From Plantactinospora soyae (GTDB taxonomy: Bacteria > Actinomycetota > Actinomycetes > Mycobacteriales > Micromonosporaceae), in assembly GCF_014874095.1 (NCBI RefSeq), contig NZ_JADBEB010000001.1, forward strand, positions 5,518,001 to 5,582,000: 64,000 nucleotides of DNA. Direction: 5' to 3'. Shown here one piece after another: positions 27,332 to 38,100 of the stretch. The position numbers and the translations under genes are program-made. The first letter of the stretch is position 1; each line of letters opens with the position of its first letter. The notes below the pieces were generated by a model. The model ran no database searches. It was not told the origin of the DNA and worked only from the letters and a program-made list of their open reading frames with translations.

Positions 27332-28357
27332 TTGGCCGGTGGACTCGTAGCCCTGCTGGATGACGTGGCGGTGCTGGCTCGCGCCGCTGCCGCGTCGGTC
27401 GATGACATCGGGGCGGCCGCGGCGAAGGCCGGTGCCAAGGCCGCGGGCGTCGTCATCGACGATGCCGCCGTCACGCCGCAGTACGTGCGGAGCCTGGCGT
27501 CCGACCGCGAGTTGCCGATCATCAAGCGCATTGCCCTGGGGTCGTTACGCAACAAGTTCTTCATCATCCTGCCGGCGGTGCTGCTGCTCAGTCAGTTCGT
27601 GCCCTGGCTGCTCACTCCGATCCTGATGCTCGGCGGCGCCTACCTGTGTTACGAGGGCGCGGAGAAGGTGTGGGCCAGGATCGCCCATCACGATGCCCAC
27701 GGCGCGGGCGAGGAGAAGCTGCAGGACGAGAAGACGCTGGTGTCCGGAGCCGTACGAACCGACCTGATCCTCTCGGCGGAGATCATGGTCATCACCCTCA
27801 ACGAAGTGATCAACGAGGCGTTCTGGTCCCGGTTGGCGATCCTGGCTCTCGTCGCCGTCGTCATAACCGTCTTGGTGTACGGCGTCGTGGCCCTGATTGT
27901 GCGGATGGACGATGCCGGACTGCGCCTGTCGCAACTCTCCGGCGCGGCCGCCGCGTTCGGCCGCGGTCTGGTGCGGGCGATGCCGGTGGTTCTCACTGTG
28001 CTGACGGTGGTCGGCACCGCCGCGATGCTGTGGGTCGGCGGACACATCCTGCTGATCGGCACGGACGAGCTGGGCCTGCACTTCCTGTACGAGGCCGTGC
28101 ACCACGTGGAGGAAGCCGCACACGATGCTGCCGGTGTTCTCGGCGGGCTCGTCGGCTGGCTCGTCAACACGGTGGCCAGCGCGATCCTCGGGCTGATCGT
28201 CGGCGCGCTGGTTGTGTTGGTCATGACACTCACGATCCACCGTCGAAAGCCCGAGGCTGAGGCTGGCACGACTGGCACTGACGGCGTCATGTCCGCGACG
28301 CCGAACCCTGCGGCTCCGCGTGGCGACGCTCCTGCGGAGGGGACGCCGCGCGGCTGA
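27332..28357 (+). CDS. DUF808 family membrane protein
   Basis: The 341-residue product starts with the DUF808 signature AGGLVALLDDVAVLARAAAA and DDIGAAAAKAGAKAAGVVIDDAAVTP. It has six to seven membrane helices between residues 90 and 310, the family motif YLCYEGAEKVW and EIMVITLNEV. Its length is that of the E. coli homologue YedI; the function is unknown. The start is a TTG at 27332 with GGAAGGA eight bases upstream, because the ATG just before lies in the wrong frame. It stands alone, followed by a long intergenic stretch. Confidence 0.88.
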   Translation: MAGGLVALLDDVAVLARAAAASVDDIGAAAAKAGAKAAGVVIDDAAVTPQYVRSLASDRELPIIKRIALGSLRNKFFIILPAVLLLSQFVPWLLTPILMLGGAYLCYEGAEKVWARIAHHDAHGAGEEKLQDEKTLVSGAVRTDLILSAEIMVITLNEVINEAFWSRLAILALVAVVITVLVYGVVALIVRMDDAGLRLSQLSGAAAAFGRGLVRAMPVVLTVLTVVGTAAMLWVGGHILLIGTDELGLHFLYEAVHHVEEAAHDAAGVLGGLVGWLVNTVASAILGLIVGALVVLVMTLTIHRRKPEAEAGTTGTDGVMSATPNPAAPRGDAPAEGTPRG

Positions 28358-29144
28358 CCGTTGGATCATCGGCGACTCGACCACGCGGTCAGGGGCACCG
28401 TGGCGCTTCTGGGTCGTTGGCTGGTGCCCGGTGAGGTCACCGTCTCGTTCCCGGTCCTGGTCCCCGGCCCTCGCGTGATTGCTGGTCGAAGGGCTGGCCG
28501 GACCAGATGTCCTTCGTGGACGTCCTGCTGCTCAACGCCGCCGGCGCCGGGCTGGCGTCGCGCCGCTGGTGGGGCGCTACAGCCAGCGCCTTGCCAGACC
28601 GACCTCGAACGGCCTCGTTGCCCTGATGCCGGGCCGCCAACGGTAGGCCGGGTCAGCGGCCCCGGGCGACTCCGCGCAATTCGAAGGGACGGATGCAGCG
28701 CGGACCGCACGGGATGACCCGCGGCGTCCGCCCCGCCGGCCGACGCGTCCGGGCCGGCCCGGCTCTGTCGGATATCAGTGTTGACAGCGTGATTCCGCTC
28801 TGGATCAAGGTGCCGGGTGCGCCTCCGGAACGTCGGCGTCGACCGGTCCGGGACACCGACGGCACGCCGTCCGAGCAGGATATCGGTCGGTCCGGCGGTC
28901 GGTCGGGGACGAATTCCGTCGCCACCGGACAATGCCGGCGCCGGACCGGAGACACCGGATCGATCGGCGGTACGACTGTCGAATCGTATCGACCCTCTTG
29001 TCCGGGCGGGAACGATCGGGAGATGCTGTGGCCCGTCGCCGTACGCACCCGTCCGGCCCCACTCCGTCAACGTGTGTCTGGTCGGACCTCGGTTCGGCGG
29101 CTTCGCCATGCCCGCATCCCGTCGATCCGACCTTGGGAGGTCGA
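28358..29144. other. Intergenic region upstream of the giant Tc-like gene
   Basis: I see no credible coding sequence here. The open frame of the giant gene extends to 28932, but its codon use and lack of family similarity before 29145 suggest noncoding DNA. A TTGACA hexamer occurs at about 28779-28784, yet no matching -10 box at a usual distance follows. The ribosome binding site of the giant gene (GGGAGG) is at 29135-29140. The promoter of that gene must lie in this stretch. Confidence 0.5.
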
Positions 29145-32100
29145 ATGCTCCAGGATGGCTCGCTGCCGAGTTACGACGAACTCTTCGGAGATCTGCCGTA
29201 CCGCCCCGGCGACGAGGCGCGGACCGTCCACTCACCGGCCGCGTACCTTGCCGACCTGCTTCAGCTGCTGGGGAACGGCCAGGGCGGCGCACCAGCGGAG
29301 ATCGTCACCCGCCGCCCGGACATCCTGAAGGTCCCGCTCGACGCGGAGCACACCCAGACCGAGCTGCCCTACCTGGACATCGTCAACGAGGTCCTGGAAC
29401 GGGCGGTCCTGAAAGGGGCGGTCCGGAACGGGCAGGCTGCCGGCGAGAGCGGTGCCGGAAGCGAGGTGGCCGGCGAGAACGAGGACTGCGGCGACGACCA
29501 GGACGAAAGCGGGGCCGGGGACGGCGGTACGGACGCGTACGGGATCCTCGCCGAGCTGCGGTACCCGTTCACGATGCCGTTCTCCCTCCCCCACGAGCGG
29601 GTACGGCGGCACCTGGCGCACCTCGACGTCGACCCGGCGGAGCTGTACCGGCAGTTCGCCATCGACGTCGACCCGGACACGGTGGTCCGGGAATACCTCG
29701 GGTTGACTCCGGCCGAGGTCACGCTGCTGACCACCGAGCTGGCGGACGGGCCCGAGCTGCGCGGCTGCTGGCAGCTCGACGCCGAGGAGCCGTTCGATGT
29801 GCTGGAGGCGGTCGACCGGTTCCGTCAGACCACCGCACTGACCGACGCGGAGGTGCTGGAACTGCTGCACCAGAATCTTTCCGCGACCCCGGTCGGCGAC
29901 CGGCCGGCGGAGCAGGAGGCGGCCTCGGCGTTCTTCGTGCACCAGGCCGGCCTGGTGACCCTGGACGATGAGACGCAATGCCTCCGGCACGATGCCGAGG
30001 GTCCGGTGCCGGTCGAGTGGTTCGACCGGGTCAACCGCTTCGTCAGGCTGGCCCGTCGGACCGGACTGGCTCTGTCCGAACTGGACCTCGTGCTCCGGAC
30101 CTGCTGCGGCAACCGGATCAACCTCGCCGCGCTCCGGACGATCGCGGTGCTCCAGCATCTCCGGCGCGGCTTCGACCTGCCGGTGGACGTCGCCGTCAGC
30201 CTGGTCGCGCCGATCGACACCCTCGGGTTCGGGGACGGGCCGATTCCGCAGGACCTGTTCAACCGGATCTTCAACGTACCCTTCGTCGGCGCGGAGCGGT
30301 CCGTCCTGCGCGCCTCGGCGTACCTGCCGGCGAGCTACGTGGGGCTCGCTGAGCTGTCCTGCACGGGCGACATCCTGGCTCCGCGCAACGCCGACTACCG
30401 CCGCCGGGTCGCTGCCGCACTGTCCCTGACGGAGGCGGACCTGACCGCGGTCGTCAACCGGTTCCGGCGCACCGACGCGTCCGGCCCGTTCGACGGGGAG
30501 ATCGGCCTGTCCGCGCTCTCCCTGCTGCACCGGGTCGGCCGGCTGGCGACCGCTCTCGGCGTACCGGTCGGCGAACTGCTCGACGTACTCGACGCCCTGG
30601 ACGCCGACCCCTCGGCCCGGCGGTACCCGGCGTTCCCGGTGCTGCTCGATTCGGGCGCGTCGATCGGGCGGCTCGACGCGGTGCTGGCCGGCGGCGACGT
30701 GGCGGCCGGGCTGTGGCTGGTGCAGACGTTGCGCGGCGCCGTGAAGTGGCTGCGCGAGACCGGGCTCTCCGGCCGCGAGCTGATCGGTGTGCTGGGCGGA
30801 AGCGTCGGCGCTCCGGCCGGGCCGACCCGGGTTCCGGACGAGCTGCCCGTGCTCTTCGAGCGGCTCCGGCAGGAGTTCGAGGCGGTCGCGTTCGGTCCCG
30901 ACCTGTTCCGCTCCGACCGGTTCGGGGAGCGGGGTGCCCAGGTGGTGCACGCCGCGCTGGCCGGCGAGGCAGGCGCGGTGGTCTCGGCCCGGGACAACCG
31001 GCTGCTCCGGGTCGAGCCCGACGCCGTGGCGTCGGTCGCCTACCGGGCCGTCACCGCGCTGCCGGTGATCGTCGAGGCCGACTTCGTGGGACTCGGGCTC
31101 GACGAACGCGGCGCGGCCAAGATCTTCGCCAACCTCCGCGCCTCCGGCTACCTCGAACCGGATGGCGGGCTGGTGCCGGAGCGGCTTCCGGCGACCCCGG
31201 ACGAGCTGGTTCTCTCCGCCGACTTCTCGGAGTACCGGGAACCGGTGTTCGAACTGATCGCCGCCGCCACCGCCGGTGCCGGCGGCGCGGACGGGGAGCT
31301 GCCGGCGGCGCCGGCCGCGTTCTTCCCCTCCGACCTGGTCACCCTCGACGAGCTGACCACCGGGGAGCGCACCGAGCTCTACGACAACCTGGTCTTCAAC
31401 GGCTATCTCGACCCGGACGGCAACGTGGCGCGGCCGGAGTTCTTCGCCGAGCCCGGCAACGTCGAGACGTTCGGCCTCAACGCCCACCTCGGCGGGGTCA
31501 CGGAGGATCTCTTCGCCCTGCTGCGGGACCGGGCCGACCGGTTCGGCCGGGAGCGGCTGTCGCTCGACCCGGCGGTCTTCGCGGGGCTCCGGCTGACCGG
31601 GCCGCAGCAGGGCGCGCTGCTGCACAGCCTGCGGTTCAACGGCTACCTCGACGCCGGCGACGGCTACCTCGACCCGGTGGCGCTGCTCGACCTCGCGATC
31701 AGCGATTTCCACCTGGCCCTGGAACTCCATCCGCACCGGCGGCGCGTCCTCGCCGCCATGCAGGAGCAGGTGCGGCGGGCCCGGGCGGCGGCGTACCGGA
31801 TGACCGAGGAGGACTTCCGGAACGTCGCGGACGCCGGAGTGGCCCGCCGGGTGATGGCAGAGCTGGTGGGGAACTACCTGGTCGAGAGCCGGGTACCGGT
31901 CGAGCGGCTGGCGGACTTCGCCGGCCCCGGAAACAGCCTGGACCTGGCCGGGTTCACCGGGAGCGAGAACGCCACGATCTTCGACCGGATCGCCGCGATC
32001 GTCGCCGAGCAGCAGCCGTACCACCTCGACCCCGCCGCCCTCACCGACCTCGGGTTCGGCCCCGAACAGCAGGATCAGCTCGTCGGGTACCTGGTCGGCG

Positions 32101-35100
32101 CCGGACACCTCACCGAGTCGCTGACGGTTCCGGAGGACCGGCTCGAGTACTTCGGCACCGTGCAGCACGGGCTCGACTTCGTCATCCCCGGGTTGGAGGA
32201 CTTCAGCCGGGACATCTTCTTCCTGCTCTACGCGATCGCCACCGAGCTGACCGGCGCGACCGCCGAGATCACCGACGCGCTGTCGGCCGGTGAGACCGCG
32301 CAGCGGGCGGTGCTCGGCACGGTCGGGCAGGACGTGCTCGGCGTACCCGCGCCGACCGTCGAGGCGATCTGCGTCGCGGTGACCGGCAGCATCGCCGACG
32401 CCCTGGAGCTGCTGGTCGTACCCGCGCTCGCCGGTGCCGACCCGGCCGCGCCGGACGCCGGGCTGCACGGTGCGTTCCGCCGGATTCTGGGCTTCGCCCG
32501 GCTGGCTGGAAAGCTCGGCCTGGCCGCCGCCGAGGTGACGTGCGCGTTCCGGGACCAGAACCTGGTCGACAAGTTCCCGGAGCCGCTGGTGCTGCCGGCC
32601 GAGGTGGACCGGATCGACGCCCTGCTGGAGAGCGCCGACGGACACGTCTACCTGTTCCGGAACCGGTCCTACTGGACCTACTCGGCCGCCACGTACGTCC
32701 CGGTGGAGCCGAATCCGAAGCCGCTGGAGGCGCTCTCGTCCCGGTTCGCCGACCTGGCCGGCGTCGACGCCGCCTTCGTCGACGGCACCGGTGCGGAGTG
32801 GATCGTCGGGCGGAACGACGGCGGAACGGCGCTGGCCTTCGTCCGGGAGCGCGGCGGCACCCGCTGGGCACCCCGGGCGCAGACCTGGGGGACGGTGGGG
32901 AACAACTTCACCGACCCGGCCCGGATCGACGCGGGGTACGTCGACGACGAGGGGCGGATCTACCTGTTCTGCGGGGACCAGTACGTCCGCTACTCCGGAT
33001 CCGATCACAGCCACGCGGACCAGGGTTACCCCCGCCGGATCGGGCAGTGGTGGGAGAGCGAGCAGCACCGGGTCGGGCTGCCCGCGCCGTTCCGGCGGTC
33101 GCTGGACGCGGCGTTCCAGGGTCGGGACGGCCGGACGTACCTGTTCGCCGGCGACCGGTTCGTGGCGGTCGGCGCGGGCGGGGCGAGCGACGGCGACCAG
33201 CCGATCGCCGAGAGCTGGGGCAGGGTGCGGAACAACCTGGCCGCGAGGGGCCGGGTCGACGCCGGTTACGTCGCCGGGGCGGCCCAGTACCTCGTCGCCG
33301 GCGACCAGGTCGTCCGCTACAGCGACGGTCTGGAGAACGACGGCGTACGGGTGGACCCCGGTTACCCGCTGCGGCTCGGGGCGCAGCTGCCCGGCGTACC
33401 GGCGGAGTTCGAAGGTGGCCTGGAGGCGGCCTTCGCCGACCCCACCGGCGCGCTGCACCTGTTCCGGAACGGCCGGACGGTGACGGTCCGCGACGGGTCG
33501 GCCGGCGAGGTCGTGCCGACCGCCCGGCGGTGGGGTGTGCTCGGGCCGGTGCTGTCCAGCGGCACCGTGGACGCGGCGATGGTCGGGCTGGACGGCCGGA
33601 CCTACCTGTTCAGCGGGGACCAGTACCTGCGCTATTCCGGCGCGGACTACTCGGCGGTCGACCTCGGGTACCCGCGCGGCATCGCCGGGAACTGGGGCGG
33701 CCTGCGGACGGTCGGCGCCGCGTTCGTGCTGGACGGCGCGACGCACCTGTTCGGCGCGGCCGGGCTGATCTTCGAGGTCGGGCTCGCCCACGCAACCGAG
33801 TTGGACGCCGGCCGGCTGCCCCGGTCGGTACGCCAGCGGCTCGCCGAGCACGGCGTGCCGGTCGCCGACGACGCGGCGGTGAGCGGCGCGGCCCCCCAGT
33901 GGCGGCTCACCGCCGGGCACCGGATCGACCTGACGCTGCGCCGGACCGGGACCGCGATCGAGGTGCACTGCGATCCGGCGACCGGGACGCCGTTCCACCT
34001 GCGCTACTCGACCCCGAACTACGCCACCCCGGACGCCGGCTACCCCCGACCGCTGGCGGACAACTTCTGGAACCTGCCGGAGGAGCTGGTCGGCACAGAG
34101 GCGGCGTTCGCTCGGATCGACGCGGTCCTCACCGCCCGGGACAACCGCAGCTACCTCTTCTCCGGCGACCGCTTCGTGGTCTTCGACAACAAGCGGCGCT
34201 GGTGGTCCGCGCCGAAGTCGCTGCGGACGGAGTGGGACAGCCTGCCGTTCGACCGGGTCGACGCGGCGTTCGTCGGCGCGGACGGACACACGTACGTCTT
34301 CGCCGGGGACCGCTACGTCCGGTACACCGACGGCAACCTGAACCGGGTCGACGACCGGTACCCGGCCCGGATCACGCCGTACTGGGGCAACGTCGTCAAC
34401 GACATCGCCCGGACCGGCCGGGTCGACGCCGCGCTGGTGGTGGACTCCGCGGCGCTCTTCCCGCCGGGCACGAAGCCCGTTCCGGAGGACGTCGGCCCGA
34501 CGTACACCTATCTCTTCTCCGGTGAGCAGTTCGTCCGCTACACCGGCACCGGGTACGGGACCGTCGACGACGGGTACCCGAGGAGCCTGGCCGAGCTCTC
34601 CGACGAGCCGGTGCTGCGGAACCTCGTCGTGCCGCCGGACCGGGTGGACGCGGCCTTCGCCGACCGGCGCAACGTCTACCTGTTCAGCGGCCCGGAGCTG
34701 GCGGTCGTCTCGGCGACCGCATACCGCCGCTACGCCGAGCTGCCCGGATCCGAGCTGCCCGGATCCGAGTCGTCCCGGGCCGAGCTGGCCGGGGTGCGCT
34801 GCGCGTACCTGGAAGACGGCGCCGCCCTGGTGGAGCGGGCCGACGGCTGGCACCGGTACGGCGCCCTGGAGGGTACGGCGGTCGACACGACGCCGGTCCG
34901 GCCGCGCGGACTGCGGACGGTGCCGGCGGAGTTCCGCACCGGTCTGGACGCCGTGCTGTCCGGGGCGGACGGGAACACCTACCTGTTCAAGGGGACGTCC
35001 TGCTTCAACGTCCGGCTCGGTCGCGGCTACCCGCTCGCCCAGGAGTGGGGCCGACCCCGGAACAACATCTACCACCACAACCGGGTGGACGCCGCGTTCG

Positions 35101-38100
35101 TCGGCCGGGACGGGAAGACCTACCTGTTCAGCGGCGACCAGTTCGTGGCGTACCCGGGGACGGCGTACCTGGACGCGCCGGTCGAGGCCGAACCGCAGCC
35201 GGTCGCCGAACACTGGGCAGGGCTGCCCGCCGTGGCCCTCGCCTTCGTGCACGACGAGGTCACGTACCTCTTCGCGCCGCCGGAGGAGGATGGCACCGTC
35301 CACTACCTCGCCTACTCCGGCGAGACCTACGGCCAGCCCGACGACGGGTACCCGGCCGTGCTCGACGGGGACTTCTGGGGTATCCCCGAGCCGTACCGCC
35401 CGGCCGGCTTCGTGCTGCCGGACGCGGTGCTGGTCGAGGGGGACGGCATGCTGCTCCTGGCCGGGGCGGTGTGCCTGCAACGCGACGGGACCAGCGGCAC
35501 CTGGTCGTACCCCCGGCCGCTGGAGCGGATCTGGCCGGGTATCGGCTCCGCCGACGGGTTGACCGCCGCGTTCACCGGTCGGGACGGGGCGACCTACTTC
35601 TTCTTCGCCGACACGTTCACCCGGTACCACGACCGGACGTTCACCACCCGGGAGCCGATCCGGGAGCGGTGGGGCCGGTCGAGGAACAACTTCCTGACCG
35701 ACGGCGGCCGGGTCGACGCGGCGGTGGTCATCGACGGGGTCAGCTACCTCTTCTCCGGCGACCAGTACGCCCGTTACTCCGGCACTGACTACCGGTACGC
35801 CGACACCGGTTACCCACGCCCGATCGTCGGGAACCTGCGTACGGAGGAACCGTTCGGCAACCTGCCGTCCGGCTTCGACGACGAGCTCGCCGAGCGGGCG
35901 CTCGACGGGGCCCGCCCGCTGGTCGACGCGGTGCTCGCCAACGAGCGGAACTGCTACCTCTTCGCCGGTGGCGCGCTGCACGTGGTCTCCCGGAAGCTGG
36001 TCGCCAGCTACGAAACGGCCCGACTCGGCCAGGTCCGCAACACCGTCGCCGAGCGGCAGCGGGTCGACGCCGCCCTCGTCACCGACCTGCACACCTTCGT
36101 CTTCTCCGGCGACCAGTACGTCCGGTACTCCGGGCGTGACCATGCCGAGGTGGACGACGGGTACCCCCGGACGATCGCCGCCGGGCTTCCCGCCGAACTC
36201 GGCATCGCCGACCTGCCGGCCGAGTTCTGCGACGGCATCGACGCGGCGTTCCGGGACGCGGCGGGCCGGACGTACCTCTTCGCCGGTCGGCAGTACCTGC
36301 GCGTCGAGGGGACGGCGGCGGTGGCCGCGCCGGTCGCCGGGGCCTGGGGCGCGGTCCGCACCGGGTTCGGCGCCGCGACCCCGGTCGACGCCGCGTTCGT
36401 CGGGCCGGCGGGCGAGCTGTACGTCTTCGCCGACGACCAGTACGTCCGCTACCAGCCGGGAAAGCTCGACGCGGTGCAGGAGGGGCATCCCCGGCCGATC
36501 CGGGACAACTGGGGCGACCTGCCAGCCGCCTTCGAGCAGGGGGTGGACGGCGCGTTCGTGCTCGCCGGCCGCACCTACCTGTGCCGGGGCGAGGACTACG
36601 TCCGGTACTCCGACGACCGCTTCGAGGCGGTGGACCGTACGCTGCCGCAGCCGTTCCGGCACCGCTGGACCGGCGCCGTCGACTACCAGCTGGCCGACCT
36701 TCGGACGATCACCCGGTTCGCCGGACTGGCCCGGGCGTACCCCGGCGACGGCGGGCTCGCCACCTTCCTGCTGCCCGGTCCGGAGACCGTCGCCGATCCG
36801 TACCGCCACCTCGGCGAGGTGTTCGGCTGGGACGTCGAGGAGCTGAAGTGGTGCCGGCGGCACAGCCGGTTCCTCACCGGCGCCCCGGCCGACGAGGACC
36901 GGTTCGAGATCGAGTTCCTGGTCGGGTTGGCCGACCTGTTCGCCTTCGCCGACCGCCTCGGGACCGGGCCGTCCCGGATCCGCGCCGACGTCTGGGCCCG
37001 GCTCTACGAGGACGGGACCGACACCGCGGTGGACGGCGCCGCGACCGCGCTGTACGGCCTGCTCGCCCGCCGGCACGGCGCCGCGGAGTGGGCCGTGCTC
37101 GCCCCGCGGATCCACGACGAGCTGAACGTGCGGCGGCGGGACGCACTGGTGCCGGTGGTGATCGCGCAGAGCATCGATCGCACCCCGGACGAGGAGAGCA
37201 CCGATCGCACCCCGGACGCGGAGAGCACCGATCGCACACCGGACGGGCAGAGCACGGGTCGTACCCCGGACGCGCAGAGCAGCGATCGCACCCCGGAGTT
37301 TCGCACTTCCCGGGACCTCTACGAGTATTTCCTGCTCGACGTCGAGATGGGCGGGCAGGGCCGGACCTCGCGGGTCCGGGAGGCGATCGCCGCCACCCAG
37401 CTCTACGTGCACCGCTACCTGCTGGGCCTGGAGACCGGCCGCGCGAACGACCCGGGCGCCGCGCTGACCCGGCAGCGGCTGAAGGGCTGGTGGGCCTGGA
37501 TGCGCAGCTACCGGGTCTGGGAGGCGAACCGGAAGGTCTTCCTGCACCCGGAGAACTACCTCCGTCCGGAGCTGCGGGCGAGCAAGACACCGGCGTTCCG
37601 GGCGCTTGAGAACGACCTGCTCTCCGGCGAGATCACGGCCGCGTCGGTCGAGCGGGCGTACAAGCGTTACCTGGACGAGTACAGCGAGGTCTCCCGGCTC
37701 ACCATCGCCGGCGGCTACGTCTACAACCAGGACCGGGATCCGGACGGACGGCGCCGGCTGGTCCTGTTCGGCCGCACCAAGACCGACCCCCGGCGCTACT
37801 ACTACCGGCGGGCGGAGTTCGGCAGCCGGGAGACGCTCTCCGCGAACTGGGAGCCCTGGCAGCGGGTGGAGGTGCAGATCGACGCCGACCAGGTGCATCC
37901 GGTGCACGCGTTCGGCCGGGTCTTCGTCTTCTGGGCCAGCACCGAGAGGGTGTCGCCCGACACCGACCTGGGCAGCACCACGGTGGTGGTCACCGAGAAG
38001 GACGAGGAGCAGCGGGTCTCCGGCCAGGCGGCCACCCAACAGGTCAAGATCTACTACTCGTTCTACAACCTGACCGGGGAGTGGGTGCCGGCGCAGACCC

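Noticed and set aside
28358-28690. Possible coding remnant on the minus strand (segment with DIWSGQPFDQ)
   Set aside because: I could not connect it to any family and the frame has no start or partner pieces.
28779-28784. TTGACA as a -35 box for the giant gene
   Set aside because: Seventeen bases later stands ATCAAG, not a -10-like sequence; it also lies about 360 bases before the start.
28932-29144. Upstream extension of the giant gene by 71 codons
   Set aside because: No similarity and no ribosome binding site before 28932, while GGGAGG stands right before the ATG at 29145.
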